Shown piece by piece: positions 44,902 through 56,445 of a stretch of 64,000 nucleotides of DNA. Source of the stretch: Bactericera cockerelli (lineage: Eukaryota > Arthropoda > Insecta > Hemiptera > Triozidae). The stretch is from positions 25,987,584-26,051,583 of the forward strand of contig CM044958.1 of the NCBI GenBank assembly GCA_024516035.1, in the 5' to 3' direction. Every line of letters begins with the position of its first letter. Within the stretch, counting starts at the first letter, position 1. The translations under genes were made by a program, and so were the position numbers. The notes under the pieces were generated by a model that saw only the letters and a list, made by a program, of their open reading frames with translations, was not told the DNA's origin and did not search any database.

Positions 44902-47900
44902 CTGAAAATAGATGAAATATCCATTAATACATTTTAAATAGGTACCTACATAGAATTTATCAATTTATACATATAATATTTATCTTTATGTACTTAGTTA
45001 TAAGAATTAGTTTTATGAAAATTATTATCCTATTGTGTCGATTAATGAAACCTAGTATTGTTACATTTAATTCCTTTATAATTTGTGATGTTGCATATCT
45101 TAATAAAAAAATCAGTTGAACAAGCGCCAAGTGGTTTCCAGTCATATACACTCTGAACATTCTTCCAATGTGTGTCGATCAATAAGAAGCACTTTATGCG
45201 ATGGTTGAGCTCTTGATTATTATGTTCCACAGTAGATACAGTTCCAAGCAGTTCTTCGCCCACCCTGTGCGCCACAGGAGTACCAATAAAAAATGAAACC
45301 TTTACAAAGACCTACCGTGGGATTTCTCTGGCATGTACTCCTAAAGTGTCTTATATGAATCGGATAGGAAGATTTGAATTCATAGAGTACAAACATTCAT
45401 CATAAACAGAGGTGGGGTTTTAACTTAACATTAAGTGGAGTATGTGCCTCTGAATTTTTCGATATCTCTTAAGTTAATCTCAAAGTAAACTCCAGTAATT
45501 TACAACACAATCTCCTATGTGTATTTCCAATATCTCAACCCAAAGTTTCGGAAATTTTCTGCCTATCGTCTATTGCCGGACTGGACAAAGTTGTTACCGT
45601 CGCCGTATTTATGTATGTGGCCTTCTGAGACGCAGGCAGATAATGGTAATTAACTAGAACAGAGAAGCAAAAGCTGAGGTGGAGTTGGGGCGGGAATTGC
45701 TAAAGGATTAATAAACAAGCTTAAAGTTGATAACTTTCTTCCTCCCGTCCGGTCCTGGAGAATAAGAGTCATAAAATTTAATTGGAATAGGAGGAGCAAT
45801 GGAAAGGAACAATAAGTACCCTGCACCCCTTCCCCCTTCCTCCAGCCAAATAGGAATTCGGGGGGGATCCGCTATATCTTCATTTAATTAGACTGGTTGT
45901 GGTTTTTCAACAACAACAAAATCTTTCTTTTTCAAAAACGGAAGGTACAAGTAAGTGAAAGTGGGTATCCGAAAACTTTAATCAAATTTTCTCATACAGT
46001 GGAAAAGATACTATAGAGATCTTAATTTTCAAATGCCGTCTGCAATGGATCACTTTCAAATAGGAAATATTAGAAAGTGTTTGATTCTATTGTAAATAAA
46101 ACAGTAAAAGCCATTTCCGCCATCAAAGCCACGAGAAATGAGCTAAAAAGACCTGAAAAAGTCCAATAAAGTTGCCTTATCGGAAAAAAAAACTTGTTTT
46201 GTAACTGTGACATCATATTTACCAAGTTGGATTTTTCAGTCTACACATTCTAATGGAACTTTTTTTTTCTACAAAATATTTAATTGTATTTTGAGGATCG
46301 CACCTCTGATCCATTGGAATTTTTGTGAGAAAGTGTTTCGTATATTCAGAATTCACAAAAAAAATTTCAAAAAAAAACTTTAAAGAGACGCGTGATCTAA
46401 TGTAGGTGGCGTAAGAGTGGTGGTACCCTCTCATATTACTTGCACTGAAAGAGAATTCATACCATTTTGAGCCGGCTAGGAAAAAAATAAAAAAAATAGT
46501 TGCAAGTGATCCATAACGAAAGAAACAGAATAGTTATTAAGTAATAGATTTCCACGCAACTTAATTAATATCTTCCCCAATTTTTCGATTTACAAAATGA
46601 TAATTTTTTCAGATATTTTTCCATTATCTCCACATTCAATATAAAAAGCAGATGTTTATTGATAGATAAAAAACGGAATAAAGGGGGCTAATAACTTGAA
46701 CCGTGAACTTTCTACATACATATGTTTATGTAAAGTACAGTCTATATTCAGAAAGTGTTCATACAAACAAGCGAACATTTCAAATACGTTCTAGAGCCTT
46801 TTTACATCCGTTGAATAAATCTTTCATGCGCAAAGGTTTAAAACAGAGCAGACGACATTTTATGAAACTCATTTAAATAATGAATTCTACATAGATAGGT
46901 TGCTATACTTGAATTACACACTAGACGGCACTCATATGTTCTAACATGACGAATATTCAGACGTTTGTTTATTCAAATTTTCAAATGTAGAGCTGAATGA
47001 GAAAAAAAAGTAGTGGACTAAACGTTAAGCGATGAGAATGATAAAATATTATACATTATGGGAGGACTTAGGAGTAATCTAAACCATGTAAAAAGAAAAA
47101 GAAAAACAAAAAAAATCTTTAAAACATCAAACAATTTTTCTTATCTCCCAAAAATATGTCTAGTTACTTGGTGGTTGCAAAAAAAGAAAAATAAATAAAT
47201 CGATTATGTTTATGTAGGGTGAGGGTGGGCGATATAATTATAAAAATTATGTAGGTATATATGTATAAATAAATTCCAGGAAAGTGCATAATGTACCAAA
47301 ATTAAATTTTATGTACCAAAATTTAATTTTGTGTACCAAAATTTAATTTTGTGGTTGTATTTTAAAAATTCAGGCTTCTCAAGAAAGATAAGTTATGGTA
47401 AAGTCTCCACAAGCATCAGACCCTCCTCTAGCCCGCGCCGAGTACAGATTTTTTATTTCTGCCTAAATTGTTTTGGCGAAGGCGTATTTTCTACAGAAAG
47501 TCCTTACGATGTGATATTTACCTATCTGAAACAATCATCTGCAACTCGTGCGCGAAATTTCAACAAAAATTGTGCAAAACTAAGTAGGGCATTCAACTTG
47601 CGATTGCGATGTGTAGTTTCTAGTTGTTGAAGAGAATCAGTTGAGAACGTTGGGAGATATTAGTGATTTAGCCTCAATAGTGATGAATAGTATTTCATCA
47701 CTATTGAGGCTGTTTTTCAACAAAAAAATTTACTTTCGATTTAATAGCTTTTTGGTTTTTAGATTTTTTAATGCAAACAACTCTAATTGACAGGTTCGTC
47801 TCTTGGCTTGCTCTAAAATTGTCACACATTACCAGCAAGTCATAAATTCTCACAAACTGCAACAGAAGGGACCAGGGTCTCGATCTGTGGGAAAAAGAGG

Positions 47901-48083
47901 GATTTGGCTATATCTTTTGAACCGAGCAAAAGTTTCCACCGCAAGTTGTGCTTATATGATGTGCCGGGCCTGCCCTTTAAATAAGTTGAGTCGTTCCGGG
48001 AACACCTTGTATTTTCAATACCAAGTGTATACATGCAAAGTGAATTTATGAAAAAGAATTGGGTTCAAAGTAACAGCACCTAC
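44902..48083. other. Intron with minor repeats
   Basis: It holds three tandem copies of GTACCAAAATTTAATTTTGT-like units (about 47294-47352). It also has a perfect 18-bp hairpin at 47670-47711 and a reverse relative of the 28570 repeat near 46090-46200. No exon-like frame. Confidence 0.5.
47670..47711. repeat. Perfect 18-bp hairpin
   Basis: AGCCTCAATAGTGATGAA, loop TAGTAT, then the exact complement, followed by GTTTTT. Too short for a typical miRNA precursor; origin unknown. Confidence 0.9.
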
Positions 48084-48276
48084 CAGGAGAAACAAACTCG
48101 GTGGTGACACCATCCACAGTGATAGTGCCCTCCTTGCCATCTCGATACAGAGTCATCTCATGCCATTGCTTATCGTCCAGTCGACTGCGTGAGGCTTTCA
48201 CTCGGATGGGCCCAGATCCCAGATTCAAATGAAGAACCAGATGACCGGATACCAACTCCACGGCAAACAAATTCAT
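48084..48276 (-). CDS. Nrx-1: Neurexin exon: middle of LNS3 (first visible exon)
   Basis: This 193-base exon enters in phase 0 and leaves in phase 1. It encodes MNLFAVELVSGHLVLHLNLG, then SGPIRVKASRSRLDDKQWHE and GTITVDGVTTEFVSPG. FAVELxxGHLxLxLNLGSGP and LDDxxWHEM are core LNS strands. The first Met is internal, not a start: a good acceptor (TTTTTTCAG) precedes it. The donor is GTAGG at 48083. The exon before it is not found within the window. Confidence 0.94.
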
Positions 48277-48923
48277 CTGAAAAAACATAAATAAAAATAA
48301 TTAATTAAAATCATGCTTAGTGTGATGATTGCTTGTAAATTCTATGCGCGAGCACATCTATAGTCACATTATTATTATTTAAAAGATGAGTGTTTCACAG
48401 CCTTTAATTTCGTAGCCATGAAACAGGAGCTACTGTAGACGCTTGTGGTCTGTGTTGTAGCTTGCCCATTCCGTAGTATGCCTCCCTTCTGATGGGCGAA
48501 AAGTGACACAATATTTCCCTTACAAATAATTGTAAACAAATTAAGAGTACAAATATTTGTCGGCACGGGGGATCGAACCCGGGACCTTCCGCAAGCTTTT
48601 CTCATCAGTATTTGAACTTTGATTTTGTGTAAAAAATATTTTGCAGGAGGAAAGAAAGTTCTACACTATGGAGCTCCGTAAAGAACGAATGCATTTCAAA
48701 GCTCTAATTATGGATTGCCGCAAAAGTAATATAGAAATCAGCCAGTTCCTAATCAGTCCTAAGTACAAACTGGAAAGATTTTCCAACTTCTCTACCTAAA
48801 TCTTGTGTACAAGAAGAATAATAAATAGTTCACACACAGAAAAATTCCTGTAAATCAATATTTTGAATGAAAGAGAGCTTTATGTATTTCACACAAATGT
48901 AACATTCAGTAATAAATAAAAAG
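48277..48923. other. Neurexin intron / upstream of nested gene
   Basis: It holds a tRNA-like minus-strand piece near 48557-48605 (GGATCGAACCCGGGACCTTC). No TATA-type promoter is convincing, but the promoter of the plus-strand nested gene should lie here. Confidence 0.45.
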
Positions 48924-48999
48924 ATGACTATAACCACTCAGAGTTATGCTTGCGGAGGAAGATCCGACAGCCTATCCACTCGTTTACGCCAGACTCCAG
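48924..48999 (+). CDS. Nested unknown gene, exon 1 (start)
   Basis: ATG at 48924 with an in-frame stop just upstream at 48900. It encodes MTITTQSYACGGRSDSLSTR, then LRQTP, and ends in phase 1 at CCAG|GTAAG. The G joins AT of exon 2 to give Asp. An extra untranslated exon upstream cannot be excluded. Confidence 0.75.
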
Positions 49000-49344
49000 G
49001 TAAGAATGGAGTAATATTATGTTAGATACAGATAAGTTGATTAGTGCTGCATGATTATAAACTTAAAAATAATTATATAATGTATGTGTTATAAAATATT
49101 GGAGTTTTTTTTACTATTTATTAGCTCAGCTGTATTATTAAATTTCATATGTTTGTAATTTTCTTTTATTTTGTGATTAATTTCTATGTACCTATATATT
49201 GCAATTTATACCAATAGATAAGACTTTGCTTGGATTGTGAATAAAGGGACTCTTTAGTCTGCCTTTTTTTATAGAATAAACAGAGAATTGTTTATGAATT
49301 GCATTGAAAAATTTGGTTGTCATACATTTATATTTTCTTATTAG

Positions 49345-50282
49345 ATACACGTAGCCCGCTCAATAGATACAACAGTCCCACTTATTGTGATAGTGTTCGG
49401 AAAGAATGCAAAAGTCAAAACAACAAAAGACCTTTAGGCTTTCGAATTCGATATGAACCAGAAGAAGGATACTCTAAAGGACGCAGGGAGGCATCAAGCC
49501 TAACAAATAAAAATAAACACAAAAAAAGTATATCAAAAAACAGTGATGATAATGATTGCAAATGTTTAAAAAAATCATCCCATAGTATGGACTATAGTAG
49601 AGAAAAAAAAAGTTATAAGAGTAACATGCAAACGGACAAAGAAAACATACACAAACAGATATATACGCCCACTGATGCAAAAAAATTCAGAGATAATTCA
49701 CAACTGATAGGTGACCTTAAATCCACGGATATTTACATGTTCAGAGATTTCTGCAAGGAAATGGACCCGTGCAAAGATAACGCCAATAAAAGAAATCTTC
49801 GAAATACTTCGACAGATCTTTGTGACAAAAGGAAATACGTTGATAAATACATCAAAAGACACAATCGTAGCAAGTGTTTCGAAAATAAAGATAGTAGTAA
49901 TTATTGTAACAAAAAGTGGACATCTAAACCGGAAAAAACGAGCTAAAGTGGAGAACCAACCACAGCGATGTAAAGATCATCAAGTCAAGAATACCATACA
50001 ACCAGAAAAACGAGTTAAAGTCGATAACCAATCGCAAAGTTGTAAAAATTATCATGGAGAAGGACAGGAATACTGTTCATGTGAGAAAATACAGATTCAG
50101 GTAGAAGCTGATGAATCTTTTGAATTAAAGTGTCATGTGAAAGATATTTCTGAAGATACATGTATCTGTTCTGATAATGAGGAAGACGACAGAGACACGT
50201 ATTACACTTCCCTAGCATGCAGTAGTACAATTAGCCTGGGAGACATGATGTGCGAACCATGCAAACAAGAACCAGTGAACAG
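49345..50282 (+). CDS. Nested unknown gene, exon 2 (one-base frameshift)
   Basis: A large 938-base exon after TTATTAG, ending AACAG|GTAAG. It encodes a Lys/Asn/Ser/Cys-rich, very hydrophilic segment with DNDCKCLKK, EYCSCEK and DTCICSDNEED. There is no signal peptide or membrane span. The frame from exon 1 stops at 49946, while the second half is open in another frame that continues into exon 3. The break lies at six A (49933-49938). A 24-codon direct repeat (PEKRAKVENQ-like and PEKRVKVDNQ) has five A in its second copy (50006-50010). The extra A therefore explains the stop and restores the total length to a multiple of three. It may be a sequencing error, a null allele or a recoding site. No family recognised. 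Confidence 0.78.
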
Positions 50283-50922
50283 GTAAGAAACTTTTCTCGA
50301 TTCAAAACCATTAATGGGAGGAAATATGTTTGCTACAGGAATATTGTGCCATTCTATCTATCCGACCAGGCTGACGATATGAGTAGAGTACTACTCTTCA
50401 TTACCTTTGCTTCGTATGTTTCGTGTTTCTAACAAAAAAAATATTTATCGAACCAAACATCATAAAAAAACTTGTCTGATTTAATCTTTTTTTTTCTTCG
50501 TATTACTGGACTTCCTGTTGACTCAGGACGTATTCCTGAGCGACTTTGGTCTTGTGTCAGTCTGTCTGTTATTTTCATCCCTTTAAACGCGCAAACCTCA
50601 GAAACTACAGAACCGATTTCAACTAAATGTACCCATATTATTAGAGACTTGTTGTAGATGGTCCAATTTTAAATTAATCAAGTTCAAACAAGCGGATCTT
50701 GGAGATCTGCAAAGTCCTTGCTAATATCTCGTACAATCGATTTTGGTGAAGTCTTACATGTAAATGGGTAATAGATATACTTAGAGGCATCACTTAAAGT
50801 TTAGAATCGTGTAGTACCTATACGATGTGAACCATTCACGAGGAAGTGTGTCCATAATTTTATTGGCAGTTTATTTTCTACTATTCACGTATACTATAAA
50901 AACTATTTCCAAATTCTTACAG

Positions 50923-51081
50923 CTGCAATAAGAAAGTCTCTAATAAGAATTGCACTAAGAATAACTCTAAACCACGTAATTCAAAAACTCAATGCGCTCA
51001 AAATAAAAAAGAAAAACACCAGGAAACCGAAAAGGAATCTTGTAAACGAGGAATATGTAGTTATATTCTCAGTCCATTTGG
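50923..51081 (+). CDS. Nested unknown gene, exon 3
   Basis: A 159-base exon between TTCTTACAG and GG|GTAAG, phase 2 at both ends. It encodes a Lys/Asn-rich stretch with CNKKVSNKNC, TQCAQNKKEK and ESCKRGICSY. The border codons join as Ser and Gly with the neighbouring exons. Confidence 0.8.
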
Positions 51082-51297
51082 GTAAGTTACGTTGTTAATC
51101 AATGGCAAAACTATCTTTTTGTACAAAACTAGCTAAGCAAACAGCTCGTTTTGTAGCTGTTTGCGTGTACTTAGCAACGGAACTAGGCTGAACTGACGCA
51201 CACACACGTCCAAGCTATTGGTCAGTCACAGAAATGAAGAGACTGATGTAATAAAAAATGGAGAGAGATAAAAAAAAAGCTGTGAAATATTCATTTT

Positions 51298-51300
<3 letters not shown>

Positions 51301-51346
<46 letters not shown>
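51301..51346. repeat. GA microsatellite in nested-gene intron 3
   Basis: A GA run; a second one lies at 51479-51522. The open frames across them are composition artefacts. Confidence 0.95.
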
Positions 51347-51351
<5 letters not shown>

Positions 51352-51474
51352 AGAGAAAGAGAGATCTCGGAATACTGGCTACTATGATGCAAAGGATTCA
51401 AAAATGTTCATCAAAGAAAATGCTAACGCATGACCGATTTGGTAGATGGCCATGCCTTTTTGTATTTTTAAAGC

Positions 51475-51526
<52 letters not shown>

Positions 51527-51663
51527 GGGGAGGGTCTATTTTCATGATAATTGCGACAACCCCTCAGATAGATAATTGTCACATAGTCAGTCACAGATTT
51601 GAGTTTATAAATATAGATAACACTTGGTGAAAACCTATTTGATGATGAATTTGTGCTTTTCAG

Positions 51664-52105
51664 ATCTTATACAAAAGGGGGCAGTGATTCAAAAGACAAT
51701 TCGTGCGAAGTGGATCACAATAAGAGCTGTTCACCCCCTGATGCAAGTGAAACATGCAATGATTGTAAAGTAAAGGCATGCAAAGCAGAGAGTGGTAAAA
51801 TCGAAAGAGACGTATTGGAGAAGATATTTAATGAGTTGAAATGTTTAACACACGAGGTTGAAAATATGAAAGACACCTGTCGAAACCAATCGAACTTATC
51901 CGATGTTAAATTTTTGATAAAAGAGAACAGATGTCTCAAGCGAGCTTTCGAAAAATTCCGAAGGAGCTATGAGAGGGATAAAGAATGTTCAAAGGTTATA
52001 CCGGATGGGGACTGTAGTTGTGAGCAAAAAAGTAGGAACCGAGAAGGTTCAAACGGTGATACCTGTTGTGAGGTGACGAGAGGTTACAACGAAGTGCTGG
52101 AGGCG
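51664..52105 (+). CDS. Nested unknown gene, exon 4
   Basis: A 442-base exon between TTTTCAG and GCG|GTAAG, entering in phase 2 and leaving in phase 0. It has paired cysteines (ETCNDCKVKAC, GDCSCEQK, DTCCEVT) and an amphipathic stretch, ERDVLEKIFNELKCLTHEVE and LIKENRCLKRAFEKFRRSYE, that looks like coiled coil. Confidence 0.83.
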
Positions 52106-52225
52106 GTAAGTAAACATCTAATCTAGTCTAGTAGAAAAGTAATCATATTTGTGTTAATCAAGATGTATTTACACAAAAAAATAAATTATAATTACTGAAA
52201 CTTGCTTTACTAGATCTTTGCTGAA

Positions 52226-52283
52226 CTTATGACTCGAACTACCGACCTCCAGTTAGTAGTCCACCGCCTTTAAGTCTAATACT
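52226..52283 (-). mobile_element. tRNA-like SINE head, family D, minus strand
   Basis: On the minus strand: AAAGGCGGTGGACTACTAAC and GGAGGTCGGTAGTTCGAGTC. It lies in intron 4 of the nested gene. Confidence 0.55.
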
Positions 52284-52490
52284 ATAGGCACAATGGGTTT
52301 CTCAGTCAAATACCTATACCTTATTTACTTATGTATGTATACCTACTACCCAAATAGGACTGACGAGTCGCTTTAAGCTGAGATTTTCGTCAAGTTCTAT
52401 TTTGTCCTAACGAGACCAATATCTACGTATATATAGTGTGCGAAACTTAAAAAATGGACCAAAGATCTTAATATAATTTTCGGTCCTTAG

Positions 52491-52808
52491 ATGAGTCAAA
52501 AACTTGCCGGTGTTCTGCAACGATTTCAAATACAAGAAACTATGGTTTGTGAGAAATCTACCAGCTTCACCAAGTTCACGGATCACTACAGACACATTAT
52601 TGAGGACTATTGCAAGAACTTGAGCACTCGCGTCAATGATTGGTTTGAGTGCAAGAGAAAGAAAATAGAGCAAAGAGAAGAAAAGTTGAAGCGAGAGTAT
52701 CAGACTTGTGTCAGTTTCATGGAGGCCGAAAAGAAGAACATTGGTTGTAAAGTTGATCAAATAAAAGCTAAATTTGAAGAATATGAGAAAATTGTTGATC
52801 AGCACATG
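52491..52808 (+). CDS. Nested unknown gene, exon 5 (coiled coil)
   Basis: A 318-base exon, phase 0 at both ends, between GTCCTTAG and ATG|GTAAG. It encodes MSQKLAGVLQRFQIQETMVC, then a strongly charged helix: NDWFECKRKKIEQREEKLKR and VDQIKAKFEEYEKIVDQHM. Heptad-like spacing predicts a coiled coil. The 5' Met is internal to the joined frame. Confidence 0.84.
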
Positions 52809-53764
52809 GTAAGTTTGCGAGAAAAATAACACCACTTTACACAAAAATACTAAACACCTACTACAAAAAAAACTTCACAAAGATGTTCACTTTGAACTTG
52901 TATCTCAATATTTTGTAATTTTATGAGTAGGTAGCTATCAAGATTATAGTCCTCTGATAGAATCTGTTTTACAAGGCGATATTTTCAAGCCTAATATTTA
53001 TTTTAAACTTTTTCTATTAGAGGAGGCACAAAGTCCAAAAATCATTTATAATTAGTATAATTACTATTCTTTCCATCCAGCTCGGCCGTTTCACTATTGA
53101 AGCATTTACTTCTCAGTGACATCTCTCGTACAACCTCTCTGGTGTACTTCATTTGCTGGTTTGAGTTGCCTAATGTCATTTTCGTTGCCATTTTTTTCTT
53201 TTGGAGGGACGTTCAGTTGTATTACAAGCATAGCACTTTATTAAAATATTTATGTTGATGGCGTCAGATCAACTTTCTCTTTAGTTTTGTCAAAAAAAAA
53301 AACATCTTTATCATTGCTTAGAATCAAACATATACAGAATGGCCCTGGAAATATGTATGATATTATTATTATTATATTCACCAGAAAAATGGTATCAATG
53401 GTTTTGGTATTCGCATTCAAATGATCATGTTTTGCGAAATCGCGATTCAGCAAAATGTGGCTGTTTTTCCAAATCTTCAATATTTCAATCATCATCATCA
53501 TAGGGTGGCATCATCGTGAACGATGGTAGCCAGACAGTGGAGGATTGACTCAGCACTTCTACCACTGTCTTTACAAAAATGCTAATAATTGACAAAGGCT
53601 CCCAGAACCAAGCCAATGCTGGTCTACTCCCTCTTTATAGTCCCCCAGCTAGACTATAATATTTCAATCAGTAACGAAATTATTTCTGGTGAATATAACT
53701 CTACGTCAACCTGTAGATATCGAGATTTATTTCTAATTATTTAATTTGGTTTTCGACGTTTCAG

Positions 53765-54367
53765 AAAAAAATATCGGCAAATTCAAAAACATCACTTCAC
53801 AAAGCCGAATGTAATCGTAGCCAGAAACCCAGATGTGAAAATTATAGAGATTATATTTCCGAAGAATGTAAATATCTTTTGAAAAATAAGAAAACGGATA
53901 ACTACACTGATTATAAAATTCCAAAACACGAGCTCATTTGTCAAGAGAATGAAAACAGACACAAATACAAGAATTCTGTAGATAACTTCAAGATACCTAG
54001 CAAATATACTGCGGCTTGTGAGAGGAGAAGCAATCAGAGGTCTAAAAGTTCTGCTCCATATCACAAGGAAAATGGTAGCAGAACCCATTTGTGTTATGAC
54101 ACACAAATCTATCAAATGCCTAAAGAAATGGTCTACAATAAGATGGACTTTCGAAACCCAACATTCCCTGAGAAAAACATCTCTACAAATTACTGTACTG
54201 GTAATGATAATCAAGTAGTGGAAAACAAGGAGATGAATAATGGACACTCCGTTTTCAGCAAAATTAAGGACTATTTCGAGGCAGAAAATAAATCCCTGTA
54301 TAATAAGAATGACTTGGGTGGAAAGCCACCTCTGATAACATTTACTGGCATGGGAAATACTAAGTGA
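53765..54367 (+). CDS. Nested unknown gene, exon 6 (last exon)
   Basis: A 603-base terminal exon after TTTCAG, phase 0 in, stop at 54365-54367. It is Lys/Asn/Tyr-rich and disordered-looking, with scattered cysteines (AECNRS, PRCEN, SEECKY). A C-terminal segment, VFSKIKDYFEAENKSLYNKN, is followed by GGKPPLITFTGMGNTK. All six exons add to 2536 bases, or 2535 after removing the extra A, that is 844 residues plus stop. Composition (Lys, Asn, Cys) differs sharply from the neurexin exons. No domain or family was recognised. Confidence 0.83.
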   Translation, partial: KKISANSKTSLHKAECNRSQKPRCENYRDYISEECKYLLKNKKTDNYTDYKIPKHELICQENENRHKYKNSVDNFKIPSKYTAACERRSNQRSKSSAPYHKENGSRTHLCYDTQIYQMPKEMVYNKMDFRNPTFPEKNISTNYCTGNDNQVVENKEMNNGHSVFSKIKDYFEAENKSLYNKNDLGGKPPLITFTGMGNTK

Positions 54368-54422
54368 ACTATGCGAAAACAGTTTTGTGTTTTTCAATAT
54401 GGACTATATTCGAAGGAAATAA

Positions 54423-54428
54423 AATAAA
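54423..54428 (+). promoter_or_regulatory. Polyadenylation signal of the nested gene
   Basis: AATAAA, with an overlapping AATAAA at 54418, about 55 bases after the stop. It supports a gene end here. Confidence 0.7.
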
Positions 54429-55668
54429 TGCAACTCCAATGCATACAATTGGAGTTAACTGTAATAAATACTGTAAGTAGTTCGTAAAATTATAAACTTC
54501 AATTTCTTTTCCATTGTGAGATTTCATTCAATGGGGTCAGCAATGCTAGTTTATAACATTTGATCTAGGTTTAACCCTTCCTTTTATTTTATATCCATGC
54601 ATTAAACTGTCATCACCACACCACCTCCAGCTATGTTTTCAGGTCAAGCAATATTTTCTCATGTATATTGGAAATACGTTTTTATACTAGAAAGAAATGA
54701 CCAAGAAGCAAATAAATGTCAATGTGTGCTTCTTTGTGTAGTTTCCATACTCCTCAACATTGTACTGGGTAACAAAAGAGTGTAGATTTAGTGCGTACCC
54801 GTATGATGTAATTATTTTTATATTGTACTGGCGATTGTACAAAACTGACGTGAATTCACTTCAATAAGTTGGGGGGTCCTGTGTACCTACTTTATTTCAG
54901 GCCTGGCCTCTTAATTATTCACTGAAAATACTAAAGGAGATGCTGACCATTAGGAGGTAATGATACTACTACTTATACTAATAATAAAATTATTAATATA
55001 AGTAGTGAAAGATAAAATTAGTTATAAACAAACAAGTTCTTTTTAAGTTTTTAAGAGTTCGATAACTATTGTTTAAAAAAAATCTAGTGTAGAAATAATA
55101 CAGTAGAAACACCAAAATACCTCTGTTTACTGAACAAACTTTGGCAATCGCTGAAACTTTCAGGGTTTGTGAAGGGTTATTTCCAAGGTTTAATAAAACC
55201 AAGGTCGAAATTAATAGACTAAAACGATTTAGCACATGTGGAACATGTAAGAGTATTATAAATACCAAAGAAGTATTACCTATAAAAACTTTTATTAAGT
55301 TTTCGTATTTCTCAAAATGGCGGAAGTAATATTTTCTGGCGATTATAAATCAAGCATTTATTATTATCATTTGTTACGTAAATCACACATCTTTTTAGTT
55401 AAAATTAAATAGATTCCAAGAAATAAATCCACTGGAAAGCTCACATCACCAAATCAACTGGAAACAGCTATATTGTCTTGGGACAATCACTACTCGAAAT
55501 CTAATAAACATTCCATTTCATTGCATGCAGAGAACACTTCTATTGTTAGATTTTTAAAACCACCTTTTGTTTATTTTTATTTCTTCTTTGAACATGTTAT
55601 TTTGAATTTATTGGATCTCTACATGATACAAAGATTATAAATAATGAGTATTCAACAATATAGGTAGA
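54429..55668. other. No recognised gene
   Basis: AT-rich sequence, presumably neurexin intron. Small frames (for example 55141-55329) have no support. Confidence 0.45.
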
Positions 55669-55681
55669 TCTACAAACTGTT

Positions 55682-55953
55682 TTTTTTTTTTTTTTTTTTT
55701 TTTTGTGGGGTTTAACGTCGCTTTCAACTGCCATGGTCATATCACGACGGGGGTTTTACCCTCCATTCGCAGGAAACTCACAAACCTGCTACTCACATTG
55801 ACCTCACCCAGCCTGAGTGGGGCCGGGATAAGCCAACGTCACGAGAATTAGAATTTGAATGGTCACCCATCCAAGTCTTAACCTCGCTGGATGTCCCTTA
55901 ACTTCGGTGTTCTGAAGGGAACCGGTGTATTCAACATGCCATCGACGCTGGCT
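55682..55953 (-). mobile_element. 5S rRNA-derived SINE, young copy, minus strand
   Basis: This copy is nearly identical to 147-414, in opposite orientation: 5S-like head at 55953-55860, body, and poly-A (poly-T at 55679-55704). TCTACAAACTGTT flanks it at 55669-55681 and 55954-55966. The head includes GAACACCGAAGTTAAGGGAC on the minus strand. Confidence 0.88.
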
Positions 55954-56334
55954 TCTACAAACTGTTATCGTAATGGGACTTCCTGTCTCGAGCCGACAGT
56001 CTAAATAAAGCACTACTGTACATACATTACAACTCATGTATTGTTAATATGTTGGTATGTAGCAATTTAGAGAGAAATCAAGATCTGATGAATAGTATAG
56101 ATACAGTGCGATCATAAAGTTGAAGGCTCCCCTTGTAATTTTTCAACATTCAATAATAGAAAACTGAAAATTTGCATTCAGTCCTATCCTCAACTATTGC
56201 ATTTTTAAGGGAAATGTGGTTGTGGTTCCCATCTATAAATAGGTCCATATCCTTTGGATTCTGTACTTTCTCAGTCATTGATGTTTTAGGACGTTTATTC
56301 CCTATAATTATCATTACAGTCAGTCATTTTTCTT

Positions 56335-56445
56335 TCGTTTTTGGTTTAACGGCACATTACGACGTGGGTTTTAGCCTCAATTTGCTGGGAACTCACAAAC
56401 CAGCGCTAATCAAATTAACCTCACGCAGCCCGAGTGTGTCCATAA
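56335..56445 (-). mobile_element. 5S-derived SINE body, diverged
   Basis: TTTAACGGCACATTACGACG, GGGAACTCACAAACCAGC and TTAACCTCACGCAGCCCGAG match the body of the family on the minus strand. The head is missing. Confidence 0.65.

Larger units (their letters stand above)
534..48276 (-). other. Nrx-1: Neurexin-1 type gene, internal part (10 exons, minus strand)
   Basis: Alpha-neurexins are presynaptic single-pass membrane proteins that bind postsynaptic partners such as neuroligins through laminin-G (LNS) and EGF modules. Ten exons in this span use canonical AG/GT borders and compatible phases, giving one frame of 1762 coding bases (587 codons plus one base). The module order, LNS3 end, EGF-B, LNS4, LNS5, EGF-C, was identified from the two EGFs: one carries DGWNRYICDC and the other VQQWNSFTCDC, as in EGF-B and EGF-C of known neurexins. 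The gene runs off both window edges. No splice variants can be judged. Introns hold nearly all the transposons listed here; the largest (27096-44715) is 17.6 kb. The alternative, a Caspr/neurexin-IV type protein, fits the EGF sequences less well. Confidence 0.93.

Noticed and set aside
51258..51575. 105-codon plus-strand frame with Arg-Glu runs
   Set aside because: It is made by two GA microsatellites in an intron of the nested gene.
53792..54397. 201-codon minus-strand frame
   Set aside because: It is the antisense of nested-gene exon 6, which has matching splice phases and a stop on the plus strand.
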